Shown: piece by piece, positions 8,842 to 17,479 of the stretch
Layout: every line of letters begins with the position of its first letter
Position numbering within the stretch: position 1 is the stretch's first letter
Origin: Sagittula stellata E-37
Lineage (GTDB): Bacteria; Pseudomonadota; Alphaproteobacteria; Rhodobacterales; Rhodobacteraceae
DNA: 64,000 nt
Direction of reading: 5' to 3'
Assembly: GCF_039724765.1 (NCBI RefSeq)
Contig: NZ_CP155729.1
Coordinates: forward strand, 434,001 to 498,000
Notes under the pieces: generated by a model
Told to the model about the DNA's origin: nothing
Database searches by the model: none
The model's input: the letters and a program-made list of their open reading frames with translations, nothing else
Made by a program: the position numbers and the translations under genes

Positions 8842-9807
8842 ATGCCGGATCAAGGTTACATACCCATGGAAGATACCGACGTCGTTCCTGGCGATCTTGG
8901 CGTGCGCTCGTTTGGCGACGGGCCGGTTTGTGTCATTACGAACCGCAAATCCGGCCGGAACTCCCGCGACCGCGACGCGGTGGAGGCCGCCGCCAAAGCG
9001 CTGCAGGGCGAAATCGTGTCCTTCAGCGGAGGCAAGGGCCTGATGGAAGCGATCGAGAAGGTGAAGGCGCGCAAGCCATCGCTGGTGGTCGCGGCCGGGG
9101 GCGACGGCACCGCCATGGCCGTGGCCGGGGCCTTTGTCGGGACGGATGTCGCGTTCGGTGTCTTGCCGCTCGGCACATTCAACTATTTCGCGCGCGGACT
9201 CGGTCTCAGCACCGACCCGGCCGAGGCAGGGCGCCAGCTTGCCGGTGGCGAGGTTGTCGAACGCCATATCGGCACCGTGAACGGCCAAGTCTTCCTGAAC
9301 AACGCCAGTGTCGGGATCTACCCGTCGATCCTGAAGGTGCGCGAAAGCGTCTATCGCCGCTGGGGGCGCAGGCGGATCATGGCGCACTGGTCGGTGGTAA
9401 AGACCTTCGCCCGCTTTAGGAAGCCGATGCGGGTGAAACTGGAAGTGGACGGAGACGGCGGGAGATACCGGACCGCATTGGTGTTCGTCGCACGCTCGTC
9501 ATTCCAGCTCGAACGGTTCGGGCTGGAGGGCACCGACATCATCCGCGAAGGCGGCTTCGCGGTTCTTCTGGTGAACGCCCGCACCCGTCTGGAGCTTTTC
9601 CGCCGCATCACGCGTCTGGCGCTTGGCACGGTCGAGGAGGGGGTCGATTATGATCTATTCCCCGGAGAGCGGATCAAGCTTGAGGTTGAGGGCAAGCGCC
9701 GCGTGTTGCTTGCTTACGACGGGGAGAAGAAGCGCATGAGCGCGCCGCTGGAGTTCGGCATGTCCGAGCGCCCGCTGCGTCTGCTCATCCCGGGGAAGGC
9801 CGAATGA
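8842..9807 (+). CDS. Diacylglycerol kinase-family lipid kinase
   Basis: A 321-residue protein with a DAGK catalytic domain. The nucleotide-binding motif GGDGT lies in [14 protein letters not shown], and [14 protein letters not shown] is the conserved second loop. Members phosphorylate diacylglycerol, sphingosine-like lipids or related alcohols at the inner membrane face. The start at 8842 has a GGAGG about 10 bases upstream; a GTG at 8809 and an ATG at 8866 are alternatives. Its stop overlaps the ATG of the following metallophosphoesterase (ATGA). The pair may make and unmake a phosphorylated lipid, which is an inference from coupling only. Confidence 0.85.
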   Translation: MPDQGYIPMEDTDVVPGDLGVRSFGDGPVCVITNRKSGRNSRDRDAVEAAAKALQGEIVSFSGGKGLMEAIEKVKARKPSLVVAAGGDGTAMAVAGAFVGTDVAFGVLPLGTFNYFARGLGLSTDPAEAGRQLAGGEVVERHIGTVNGQVFLNNASVGIYPSILKVRESVYRRWGRRRIMAHWSVVKTFARFRKPMRVKLEVDGDGGRYRTALVFVARSSFQLERFGLEGTDIIREGGFAVLLVNARTRLELFRRITRLALGTVEEGVDYDLFPGERIKLEVEGKRRVLLAYDGEKKRMSAPLEFGMSERPLRLLIPGKAE

Positions 9808-10643
9808 GGCGCGTCCTGCATCTTTCCGACCTGCACTACGGCAAGGACCGCGCCAATCTCGAAGCGCCGCTTCTGGAAACGGTGGATCGGCTTGCACCCG
9901 ATCTTGTCGCCATTTCCGGTGACTTCACACAGCGTGCCCGCGTGTCCCAGTTCGACCGGGCGCAGGCCTTTCTCGACAAGCTGACCGTCCCGTGGATCGC
10001 AGTCCCCGGTAATCACGACACGCCGCTCGACGAGTTCTGGATCCGGTTGCTGACCCCGTGGAAACGCTATCGGTCCGCCGTGTCCGGCGATCTGGAACCG
10101 GTCTATCAGGACGACGCGATGACACTGGTTGGGGTGAACACCGTGAACCGGTTTTCCTGGCAGCGGGGCCGGCTGTCGGAAAAGCGGATCAAGCGTGCCT
10201 GTCAACAGTTTTCCGACGCGCCCGACCGGGCCCGTATCGTCATGCTGCACCATCCGCTTCAACACGGGCCGGAGGTCGACAAGCGGTTGATGCGGGGCGC
10301 AGGGCGCGCGCTGAAGGCTTTTGCAGAAAGCGGCGCACAGGTGGTCTTGTCCGGGCACCTGCACAACACGGTCATCGCGCCCTTCCGCGCCTGGCCGCAG
10401 CTTCTATTCGTCCAGGCGGGCACCAGCCTTTCCAGCCGGATGCGCGGCGAAGTGAACACTTTCAACCTGTTGGAGGTCGACGCCCGCAGCGTCACGGTCG
10501 AAAGCTGGGGTGCCGAGGACCTGACCTTCGCGCCTGTGTCCCGTGCCCACTTCGTCCGGACGGACGGTCAGTGGGAGCGCCGCGACGACGCTTCAGCCAT
10601 TGCGCCTGCGGCCCCCATCCGCAGCGCAGGCGCAGCCCGGTAA
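9804..10643 (+). CDS. Calcineurin-like metallophosphoesterase
   Basis: A 279-residue phosphoesterase with all the binuclear metal motifs: DLH (residues 9-11), GDFTQ, GNHD, the His in MLHHPL, and GHLH. These coordinate two divalent metals in the cytoplasm. It could act on a phosphodiester or on a lipid-linked phosphate. It overlaps the lipid kinase gene by four bases. No signal peptide is visible. The substrate is unknown. Confidence 0.88.
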   Translation: MRRVLHLSDLHYGKDRANLEAPLLETVDRLAPDLVAISGDFTQRARVSQFDRAQAFLDKLTVPWIAVPGNHDTPLDEFWIRLLTPWKRYRSAVSGDLEPVYQDDAMTLVGVNTVNRFSWQRGRLSEKRIKRACQQFSDAPDRARIVMLHHPLQHGPEVDKRLMRGAGRALKAFAESGAQVVLSGHLHNTVIAPFRAWPQLLFVQAGTSLSSRMRGEVNTFNLLEVDARSVTVESWGAEDLTFAPVSRAHFVRTDGQWERRDDASAIAPAAPIRSAGAAR

Positions 10644-10710
10644 CGCCTTTTCCTTGGTCCGCTTGCCGGTCCGACTTAGGCTGGCCCGGGGATGTACGGG
10701 GAATCATAAA

Positions 10711-11034
10711 ATGAAAACTGTCTGGATGGCCTTGGGGCTGGTTGCGCTTTGCGGATCTGCTGCCGCGCAGAGTGCCTGCGACTGGGGCAACATGCGGTCC
10801 GAGGGCTCTGACGAGAACCGCGAACTGGTGGTGACGAACGCGGTGGGGGACCGCAGCGCGCGTCTCTACTGGATCGACTTCGACGGCAAACCGGTCTTCT
10901 ACGCCGAGATCCCGCCGAACGGTCGCCATGTGCAGCAGACCCTTCGGCGGCATGTCTGGATTGCCGAGAACAGCTATGGCTATTGCGATGTGATCTTCAC
11001 TGTCGAGAACAACGTCGAGATCGTCATCCGCTGA
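10711..11034 (+). CDS. Secreted VHL beta-domain-like protein
   Basis: A 107-residue precursor with a Sec signal peptide (MKTVWMALGLVALCGSAAAQ). The mature part carries a pattern that matches the beta domain of the von Hippel-Lindau tumour suppressor: LYWIDFDGKPVFYAEIPPNG followed by RHV and HVWIA, i.e. W..FDG.P..Y...PP.G ...H.W. Two cysteines (in SACDW and YGYCDV) could form one disulfide in the periplasm. Bacterial VHL-like beta domains are known but their role is not; a ligand-binding or enzyme-accessory beta sandwich is likely. The start at 10711 is set by the signal peptide. It is the last of three plus-strand genes set between hslV and hslU. Confidence 0.7.
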   Translation: MKTVWMALGLVALCGSAAAQSACDWGNMRSEGSDENRELVVTNAVGDRSARLYWIDFDGKPVFYAEIPPNGRHVQQTLRRHVWIAENSYGYCDVIFTVENNVEIVIR

Positions 11035-11048
11035 CAGAACGCGATGCG

Positions 11049-11600
11049 TCAGCCCAGTGTTTCGACAGTGAGGTTCCCGTTGGTGTAGACGCAGATGTCT
11101 GCGGCGATGGCCATGGCCTCACGCGCGACGGTTTCGGCGTCCTTGTCGGTGTCCATCATCGCCCGTGCCGCGGCCAGGGCATAGTTGCCGCCCGACCCGA
11201 TGGCGGCCACGTCGTGTTCGGGTTCCAGAACGTCGCCGGCACCTGTAATGACGAACAGGTCCGTGCCGTCGGTGACGATCAGCATGGCCTCCAGCTTTGA
11301 CAGGTACTTGTCGGTCCGCCAGTCCTTCGCCAGATCGACGGATGCGCGTTGAAGCTGACCCGGCGTTTCCTCCAGTTTCTTTTCCAGCCGTTCGAGCAGG
11401 GTGAAGGCATCGGCGGTGGATCCGGCGAAACCGGCCACCACGTCCTTGCCGCCGGGGGAAAGGCGACGCACCTTGCGCGCGGTGCCCTTGATGACCGTCT
11501 GGCCAAGCGAAACCTGCCCGTCACCTGCGACGACGACCTTGCCGTCCTTGCGGACGCCGATGATTGTGGTGCCGTGCCAGCCGGGGAATTCGTTGCTCAT
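11049..11600 (-). CDS. hslV: ATP-dependent protease peptidase subunit HslV (ClpQ)
   Basis: A 183-residue threonine peptidase related to proteasome beta subunits; twelve copies form the chamber capped by HslU. After a short propeptide ([10 protein letters not shown]) comes the catalytic Thr11 in [21 protein letters not shown]. An excellent Shine-Dalgarno (AAAGGAGG) lies upstream of the ATG at 11600. A candidate heat-shock promoter lies at 11625-11655. Its partner hslU is on the same strand downstream but separated by three opposite-strand genes. Confidence 0.96.
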   Translation of the reverse strand: MSNEFPGWHGTTIIGVRKDGKVVVAGDGQVSLGQTVIKGTARKVRRLSPGGKDVVAGFAGSTADAFTLLERLEKKLEETPGQLQRASVDLAKDWRTDKYLSKLEAMLIVTDGTDLFVITGAGDVLEPEHDVAAIGSGGNYALAAARAMMDTDKDAETVAREAMAIAADICVYTNGNLTVETLG

Positions 11601-11624
11601 GAAGGCCTCCTTTGATTGGCCTCC

Positions 11625-11655
11625 ATATGGTCTTCATCGAAAGCCCCGGCAAGGG
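11625..11655 (-). promoter_or_regulatory. Candidate RpoH-type promoter of hslV
   Basis: On the minus strand CCCTTGCC (11655-11648) is followed 17 bases later by CCATAT (11630-11625). This resembles the CTTG...CCNATNT heat-shock pattern of alphaproteobacteria and fits the known heat induction of hslV. The match is partial. Confidence 0.4.
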
Positions 11656-11698
11656 GTGCGGGGCGCTCGTCACGGCGCCCCAGCAAGCGCGAGACCGT

Positions 11699-12127
11699 TC
11701 AGGCGACTTCGGTCTCGACTTCGATGTTGCCCTTCGTCGCGTTGGAATACGGGCAGATGAAGTGACCGCGCTCGGCGATTTTCTCGGCCACGTCCTTCTC
11801 CACGCCCGGCATGGACACGACCAGCTTCACCTTCAGGCCAAAGCCGCCGTCAGAGCGGGGGCCAATGCCCACATGCGCGTTCACGGTGGCATCGTCCGGC
11901 ACGGTGCCCAGCTTCTCGCTTTGTGCCGCGAACCGCATCGCGCCGAGGTAGCAGGCCGCGTAGCCGAGGGCGAAAAGCTCTTCGGGGTTGTGACCCGCGC
12001 CTGAGCCACCGAGCTCTTTCGGGCTGGTCATGGTGACGGTCAGCATCCCGGACTTGAGGGCGGCGATACCGTTGCGGCCGCCACCTGTGGCGTGGCCTTC
12101 GGTCCAGTACTTCGTATCGACGGTCAT
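11699..12127 (-). CDS. ohr: Organic hydroperoxide resistance protein Ohr
   Basis: A 142-residue OsmC/Ohr-fold thiol peroxidase. The two catalytic cysteines are Cys59 (GYAACYLGAM) and Cys125 (HFICPYSNAT), and the supporting Arg18 and Glu50 are present. It reduces organic and lipid hydroperoxides in the cytoplasm, using lipoylated proteins as reductant in studied members. The family length is about 140. It is divergent from ohrR across a 109-base region with two strong palindromes, as expected for an OhrR-repressed gene. Confidence 0.95.
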   Translation of the reverse strand: MTVDTKYWTEGHATGGGRNGIAALKSGMLTVTMTSPKELGGSGAGHNPEELFALGYAACYLGAMRFAAQSEKLGTVPDDATVNAHVGIGPRSDGGFGLKVKLVVSMPGVEKDVAEKIAERGHFICPYSNATKGNIEVETEVA

Positions 12128-12141
12128 TCTTGATTCCTTTC

Positions 12142-12223
12142 AATCGCGCGCGATTATATCGTGCACGATATATATGATCGAGATGAGTCTCTGTCAATCG
12201 CTTGCCAATGTATCGCGCGCGAC
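12142..12223. promoter_or_regulatory. OhrR-type operators (three related palindromes)
   Basis: Palindrome 1 at 12142-12155 is perfect over 14 bases (core ATCGCGCGCGAT). Palindrome 2 at 12155-12172 is perfect over 18 bases (core ATCGTGCACGAT). A third, with one mismatch (ATCGCGCGCGAC), is at 12212-12223, only 13 bases before the ohrR ATG. Sites 1 and 2 have centres 15 bases apart next to ohr; site 3 would block ohrR itself. Binding by OhrR is inferred from position and symmetry. Confidence 0.7.
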
Positions 12224-12236
12224 TTAATTTCAGGGT

Positions 12237-12677
12237 ATGACACTCGCCCCTCAGGACATGTTCTGTTTCGCGCTCTATTCCGCGACACACGCCATGCAGC
12301 AGGCCTATCGCCCGCTTCTGGAGGAGATCGGTCTGACCTATCCCCAATACCTTGTGATGAGTGCGCTCTGGACCGCCGACAAGCCGCTGAGCGTCAGCGG
12401 CATCGGGCGTCAGGTCCAGCTTGAATCGAGCACCCTGACGCCTTTGCTGAAACGTCTCGAAACGGCTGGACACATCGTGCGTCGCCGCAATCCGGAGGAC
12501 GAACGCCAGTTGCAGGTCGACCTGACCGACGAGGGACGTGCGCTTCAGGCACGTGCCGCACATATCCCGGCCTGCATTCTCGAAAAGACGGGGCTGGACA
12601 TAGAGACGCTTCGGAGGCTCCAGGGCGAGATACGGGACCTGACACACCACCTCCGCACCGGGACCGAGGACGCCTGA
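12237..12677 (+). CDS. ohrR: OhrR, MarR-family organic-peroxide sensor repressor
   Basis: A 146-residue winged-helix repressor. The reactive sensing cysteine is Cys10 in MFCFALYSATHAM, the family hallmark. A second, Cys113 (HIPACILEK), places it with the two-cysteine OhrR type known from Xanthomonas, in which peroxide forms an intersubunit disulfide and releases DNA. The winged helix runs from about residue 50 to 95 (SVSGIGRQVQLESSTLTPLL and the RRNPEDERQ wing). It is divergent from ohr. It very likely represses both genes through the palindromes between them. Confidence 0.93.
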   Translation: MTLAPQDMFCFALYSATHAMQQAYRPLLEEIGLTYPQYLVMSALWTADKPLSVSGIGRQVQLESSTLTPLLKRLETAGHIVRRRNPEDERQLQVDLTDEGRALQARAAHIPACILEKTGLDIETLRRLQGEIRDLTHHLRTGTEDA

Positions 12678-12680
12678 CCC

Positions 12681-13139
12681 TCAGCCCCGGCTCCCGCGCC
12701 TTTTCCAAACTCCGTAGGCGAAGGGGACAGTGGCGCAGGCCACCAAGAACAACGCGATCAGGACGAACTTTATCAGGAGCGACATCTCGAACCCTTCGTC
12801 TATACGAACCGTTTGCGGGTCGTCGGAGAGGAAGGTGACGGGAACGACCTGTCCCGGCTGAACGGTCCGGTAGAACCCGTAGGACACCTCGGCGTCCGCC
12901 TCGACTTCGGTTCCGTCATGGTCGAAGCGAACCACGGCGTAATAATGGGTCACGTCTGGCTTTGGATGGCTTTGCGAGAAACTGCGGGTGTAGCGCCCGG
13001 CAAGGGTGGCTTCGGTCCTGATCCCGTCCGCTTCGAAAGCCACCCCGCGGTCGACGGAGGTCCAGAGGATCGCGCCCAGAACAAGGGCGAGGACCGGCAC
13101 CGCGAACAGCAATTCCCACGGCCGCTTCACCTGGCTCAT
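12681..13139 (-). CDS. DUF3592-like two-span membrane protein
   Basis: A 152-residue protein with transmembrane segments near residues 13-30 and 118-142 and an extracytoplasmic beta-rich region between them (VTHYYAVVRFDHDGTEVEADAEVSYG is its centre). The layout, including a YxxGxxVPVxFLxDDP-type segment (VQPGQVVPVTFLSDDPQTVRID), matches the DUF3592 family, whose function is unknown. The start at 13139 overlaps by four bases the stop of the upstream gene. The two proteins share the same architecture and may form a pair. Confidence 0.65.
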   Translation of the reverse strand: MSQVKRPWELLFAVPVLALVLGAILWTSVDRGVAFEADGIRTEATLAGRYTRSFSQSHPKPDVTHYYAVVRFDHDGTEVEADAEVSYGFYRTVQPGQVVPVTFLSDDPQTVRIDEGFEMSLLIKFVLIALFLVACATVPFAYGVWKRRGSRG

Positions 13140-13597
13140 GTCTCCGCGGCGCCTCGGTGTTCTGCCCGTGCCGTGCGGATGGCATGGACGCTCAGCGTAA
13201 TTGCGGACAACAGGAGTAGCGGCCCGAGGATCAGCGCCCATGTTGCCGACGCCCGAAGGCGGCCGGGGTCGAGTAGGTATTCAGGCCCGTCGCTGCTGTC
13301 GAGAACACGCAGCGGCACACTCTGACCTTCGCTCAACGTGTTGAAGAAACGGCCCGAGACATCTTCGAGGTGCGGGCCGGTCGGGGTCGAGACGAAAACG
13401 CGGAAAGTGGTGCTGGTGGAGCCGCTCTGCTGCCGCTGCGACTTGTCCAGCCGCGTGACGGTGGCGTCGATGACTCGGGCGTCGGCGAACCGTGCGGCAT
13501 CGCCCGACTGCCCGGTCCCCGCAAACAGCGCGGCGATCCCCGCCAACGCAAGGAATATGGCGAGCCCAACGCCGCGCTTGAAGGCGAGCCAGATCAT
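13136..13597 (-). CDS. Small two-span membrane protein, DUF3592-like
   Basis: A 153-residue protein. Transmembrane segments lie near residues 9-26 and 122-143, with a beta-rich domain between that contains ATVTRLDKSQR, TTFRVFVSTPTG and LSEGQSVPLRVL. This resembles the neighbour gene and the DUF3592 pattern. The start at 13597 (MIWLAFKRGVG) puts the first membrane helix at the N-terminus; a longer frame would add 26 residues across the trxA terminator region. Translationally coupled to the following gene. Function unknown. Confidence 0.6.
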   Translation of the reverse strand: MIWLAFKRGVGLAIFLALAGIAALFAGTGQSGDAARFADARVIDATVTRLDKSQRQQSGSTSTTFRVFVSTPTGPHLEDVSGRFFNTLSEGQSVPLRVLDSSDGPEYLLDPGRLRASATWALILGPLLLLSAITLSVHAIRTARAEHRGAAET

Positions 13598-13659
13598 CCG
13601 ATCCCTCCGGTTTTCCCCGATGTTGACCGAAAACGACCGTTGCGCCAACGCTTTGACGT

Positions 13660-13686
13660 AAAAAAGGCCCCGCAAGGGGGCCTTTC
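13660..13686 (-). terminator. Rho-independent terminator of trxA
   Basis: On the minus strand GGCCCC and GGGGCC form a stem around a TTGC loop and are followed by a run of six T. It lies 24 bases after the trxA stop and stops the addB-addA-trxA direction of transcription before the small membrane genes. Confidence 0.88.
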
Positions 13687-13709
13687 ACACCAGTCCGAAG
13701 CAGTGAAGA

Positions 13710-14030
13710 TCAGATGGAATCTTCGATCCAGGACTTCAGCGCGGCCTTCGGGGCTGCGCCGGCACGGTTAGAAATCGGCGCGCCGTCCTTGAAGATGAAC
13801 AGCGCCGGAATGCCGCGCACGCCCATGGCGGCGGCGGTGTTCGGGTTCTGGTCCACATCGACCTTGACGACCTTTACCTTGCCGTCGAACTCCTCGGACA
13901 GCTCTTCCAGGGCCGGGCCGATCTGCTTGCACGGACCGCACCATTCGGCCCAGAAGTCGACAACAACGGGAATGTCGGAATTCTTCACTTCGGCGTCGAA
14001 GGTCGTGTCGGATACGGCGACGGTGGCCAT
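13710..14030 (-). CDS. trxA: Thioredoxin TrxA
   Basis: A 106-residue thioredoxin with the active site WCGPC (in [14 protein letters not shown]) and the cis-proline region [14 protein letters not shown]. It is the general dithiol reductant of the cytoplasm. The start at 14030 gives the canonical length; a longer frame has no homology. It lies 77 bases after addA in the same direction, as in other Rhodobacteraceae, and has its own strong terminator. Confidence 0.96.
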   Translation of the reverse strand: MATVAVSDTTFDAEVKNSDIPVVVDFWAEWCGPCKQIGPALEELSEEFDGKVKVVKVDVDQNPNTAAAMGVRGIPALFIFKDGAPISNRAGAAPKAALKSWIEDSI

Positions 14031-14107
14031 GGGAATCTCCTGTGGGTTGGGAGGCGGGCAGGGCAGCCCGGTCAGGTGGAGGAAAGTAGGCAGCGACTCA
14101 GGCAGCG

Positions 14108-17100
14108 TCAAGATGCTGTCGCGCGGGCGAGGGCTTGTGTCACAAGTTCGTGGGGGATCGGCATATAGTGGTTGGTGGCGGTCCACAACAGCCCGGTCTC
14201 GATCTCGCGATCCGGATAAAGTTGAGCGAGCGCGGCGTGATAGACCGCGACCTGCCGCAGAAGTCCGTCCGGCGTTTCCTCTGGCGTGGCAGGGGTCGTG
14301 CGGTTGGTCTTGTAGTCGATGGCGACAACCCGGCTATGCCCGACAAGCAGGCGATCGATGATGCCGTGGATGCGACCCAACGGTCCGAGGTCGGCGGTGA
14401 TCGGCACCTCCGCCAGCGAGTCGGGCCCGAAAAAATCGGCGAAGTCCGCATTCTCAAGCACGCGCAGCGCCTCGTCCAAAATCTGGGGAAGTTGTTCGTG
14501 GATCAGGACCGTCTCCGTGTCGGAGGCGTATTGCTGCAGAAGGCTGTCGCCCGCATGGCGCCGGTCTTTTTCTGGCAGGGGGGCCAGCACTTCGAGGAAG
14601 CCATGCAACGCGGTGCCTCGGGCGGTCGCCACCTCTTCGGTGTCGCCCTCCGCCCCGCCCAACGCCTTGGCACCGCCGAGATCGGACGGAGAGCGCGTCT
14701 TCGGCAGCTCCTCGGGCGGAGATATGGGACGGAGCAGGTGCGCCGGCATCTCGACCGTCTGCCGCGTCAGGGGGTGCGGGTCCCTCATCTCCAGACCTGA
14801 CCAGTCGGTGCCGAGAGTCAGGCCCTCACCGGACCCGAGGTCGCCGAACTCGAAGGCAGATGGCATCGCTCCGGAACCGATCATTCCGAGCCTGACCTTG
14901 TCGTACCATGCCTCCGGCTTGTCCGTGCCATCGCCTGCGGCGGCCACGATCAGCCATTTCTCGGCGCGGGTGAGGGCAACGTAAAGCAGGCGGTCGCGTT
15001 CCTGCGCCTCCTTCACCTTCGCGGCCTCGACGGCGGCCTGCTGACGCGGCGGCTGCGCGTCCGAGGTCTGTTTCCAGATCACGCCGTCCGGGTCCGACAA
15101 AAGCTCGGCCTTGATCGATGCATCGGGCGCCGCGCAGTCGGGCAGGATAACGATGGGCGCCTCAAGCCCCTTCGCGCCGTGCACCGTCATCACCCGCAGC
15201 GTCTCGCCCGCACTGTCGGGCGCCCGCTTGATCTGAAGATCGTCCGACTGCGCCCATTGCAGGAAGCCGGTCAGGGTCGGAACGGCCGTCTGTTCGTAGG
15301 CCAGCGCCTGCTGGAGAAGCGCGTTGATCCCATCTTCCGCCTCCTGCCCCAGGCGACCGATCAGCAGGCGGCGGCCCTTGTGGCGGGTCAGGATGCGTTC
15401 GATCAGGTCATAGGGGCGCAGGAAATCGGTCTGGCCGCGCAAGTCGTTTAGGACGGCAAGAACCGCCGGATGCGCCTCGCTGTCCCGAAGCGTCGGCCAG
15501 AGGTACTTCGTCGTGCGCCTGTGGGCGAGCGTGAAGAGGTCTTGCTCCGACAGACCGAACAGGGGCGAGCGGAGTGCGGTGGCCAGCGAAAGCGAGTCCT
15601 CCGGCGTTTCGAGGAAGGACAGAAGTGCGATGATGTCCCGCACCGCCAGTTCGGCCATGACCTTCAGCCGGTCGGCGCCTGCGATCGGCAGGTCCTCCTG
15701 CTTGCAAGCGCGAATGATCTCCTTGAACAGTTGGGAGCGCCGCCGCACCAGTATGAGGAAATCGCCCGCATGTACGGGCCGCGCATGGTAGGTGCCGGAG
15801 TGACCGTTTTCTTCGGGCAGGGGCGTCCCGGCGTCTATGGTCCGGCGAATGAAACGGGCGATACGCTGGGCGAGGATCACCGTGTGGTGCCGCGCGCCCT
15901 TGCGGTCCAACGGCTGGTGCCACGGTCCGTCCTCATCGTCCCGGGTCTTGTCTACGACGGGCCAGAGGTCGACCCGCCCCGGCATCCCCGACTTGAAGGC
16001 GCGGTGCTTCTGGTCCGCACTGAAGCCCGAGGCATCGGCACCTTCGAAGGTCTTGTCCACCACACGGAGGATCGGGTCGGCGGAGCGGAAACTGTACTCC
16101 AGGACCATGGCGTTCAGCGGCGCATCGGTGTTCATCAGCCGTTCGCGGAAGTGCTCGCGCATCCGGTCGAACTCTGACGGGTCGGCGCCCTGGAACGAAT
16201 AGATCGACTGCTTCTTGTCGCCGACGACAAAGATCGTACGACGCGTTTCCCGCGCGCCCTCGCCCGACGTGAATTCGCGCGCCAGCCGTTCGATCACGTC
16301 CCACTGGACGGGGGAAGTGTCCTGCGCTTCGTCCACAAGGATGTGGTCGATGCCGCCGTCCAGCCGATAAAGCACCCAGTCCGCAACCCGTTCGTCGGAC
16401 AGCAGGTCGCGCGCGCGCGTGATGAGGTCGTCGAAATCGAGCCAGCCGCGCCGCATCTTCGCCTCTTCATAAGCGGGCACGAAGCGTGCGGCGAAGGCGG
16501 TCAGCGCGATGTCGCGGTCGGCGGCGATCAGCGCTTTCTCCGTTTCCAGCGCCCCTTCGACGCGGGCCGCAAGCTGGTCGTAGGCCTCGCACAGTTCGGG
16601 GGCGTTCTTGCGGGTAGCCTTTGTCGGGAAGTTCTTTCGGATCGTGCCGGCCTGCGTCAGACAGATCTGTTTCAGCGTGCCAAGCGTGCGGGTGTCGCGG
16701 CCCCTGATCGATTGCAGCAAGGGCACCAGACCCTGTTCGGTCTTGCCGCCCGCCTTGAAATGCGGAACCAGCGCGGCGGCGAGATCCGTCTCGTTGCCAA
16801 GAAAGACCGAGGCCAGAAGGCTGTCTTCGCCGTCGTCCGGTTTCAGACCATAGGCGGCACGGATGGCGTCCGGCGCAGGTGGATCGACGAAGACGTCCCG
16901 CCGCGCGCTGAGGGCAGCCAACAGCTTGCCGGGATCGTCGCCAGAGACCCAGGGCGCGATACCTTCCAGCAATCCCCGATCCGGCCCGGAAGCGATCTGG
17001 TCGAGGATCTCGGCACGCAGCAATTCGGCGGCGCGGTCCTCCATTTCCTGAAACTGGGGGGAGACGCGCGCCTCCAGCGGGAAGCGGCGGAGCAGCGAGG

Positions 17101-17479
17101 CGCAGAAGCTATGGATCGTCTGGATGCGCAGCCCGCCCGGCGTCTCGATGGCGCGCGCAAAAAGGGTCCGCGCCTCCTGCAGGAATGCGTGGGAGGGCGC
17201 TGTCTCGACGCCCAACGCAGCCAACTCATCGCGCAGATCGGGTTCGGGCAGCATGGCCCAGGCCCCCAGCCGCTTGAACAGGCGGTTCTGCATCTCGGTC
17301 GCGGCGGCCTTCGTGTAGGTCAGGCAAAGGATGTGCGAGGGGTCCACACCTTCCAGCAGCAGCCGCGCCACACGGTCGGTCAGCACGCGCGTCTTGCCGG
17401 ACCCGGCGTTTGCGGCCAGCCAGGTCGAGGCATCGGGTGCCGCGGCATCCACTTGCCGTTGGGTCGCCTCGTCCCTCAT
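14108..17479 (-). CDS. addA: Double-strand break repair helicase-nuclease AddA
   Basis: A 1123-residue UvrD-type helicase with a C-terminal nuclease. Walker A is [12 protein letters not shown] (about residues 22-33), Walker B is [11 protein letters not shown], and helicase motif VI-like VALTRAEKW is present. The C-terminal RecB-type nuclease shows [11 protein letters not shown] and the catalytic [10 protein letters not shown]. With AddB it resects DNA ends for RecA. The size equals that of alphaproteobacterial AddA. Its ATG overlaps the addB stop (ATGA). Confidence 0.95.
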   Translation of the reverse strand: MRDEATQRQVDAAAPDASTWLAANAGSGKTRVLTDRVARLLLEGVDPSHILCLTYTKAAATEMQNRLFKRLGAWAMLPEPDLRDELAALGVETAPSHAFLQEARTLFARAIETPGGLRIQTIHSFCASLLRRFPLEARVSPQFQEMEDRAAELLRAEILDQIASGPDRGLLEGIAPWVSGDDPGKLLAALSARRDVFVDPPAPDAIRAAYGLKPDDGEDSLLASVFLGNETDLAAALVPHFKAGGKTEQGLVPLLQSIRGRDTRTLGTLKQICLTQAGTIRKNFPTKATRKNAPELCEAYDQLAARVEGALETEKALIAADRDIALTAFAARFVPAYEEAKMRRGWLDFDDLITRARDLLSDERVADWVLYRLDGGIDHILVDEAQDTSPVQWDVIERLAREFTSGEGARETRRTIFVVGDKKQSIYSFQGADPSEFDRMREHFRERLMNTDAPLNAMVLEYSFRSADPILRVVDKTFEGADASGFSADQKHRAFKSGMPGRVDLWPVVDKTRDDEDGPWHQPLDRKGARHHTVILAQRIARFIRRTIDAGTPLPEENGHSGTYHARPVHAGDFLILVRRRSQLFKEIIRACKQEDLPIAGADRLKVMAELAVRDIIALLSFLETPEDSLSLATALRSPLFGLSEQDLFTLAHRRTTKYLWPTLRDSEAHPAVLAVLNDLRGQTDFLRPYDLIERILTRHKGRRLLIGRLGQEAEDGINALLQQALAYEQTAVPTLTGFLQWAQSDDLQIKRAPDSAGETLRVMTVHGAKGLEAPIVILPDCAAPDASIKAELLSDPDGVIWKQTSDAQPPRQQAAVEAAKVKEAQERDRLLYVALTRAEKWLIVAAAGDGTDKPEAWYDKVRLGMIGSGAMPSAFEFGDLGSGEGLTLGTDWSGLEMRDPHPLTRQTVEMPAHLLRPISPPEELPKTRSPSDLGGAKALGGAEGDTEEVATARGTALHGFLEVLAPLPEKDRRHAGDSLLQQYASDTETVLIHEQLPQILDEALRVLENADFADFFGPDSLAEVPITADLGPLGRIHGIIDRLLVGHSRVVAIDYKTNRTTPATPEETPDGLLRQVAVYHAALAQLYPDREIETGLLWTATNHYMPIPHELVTQALARATAS

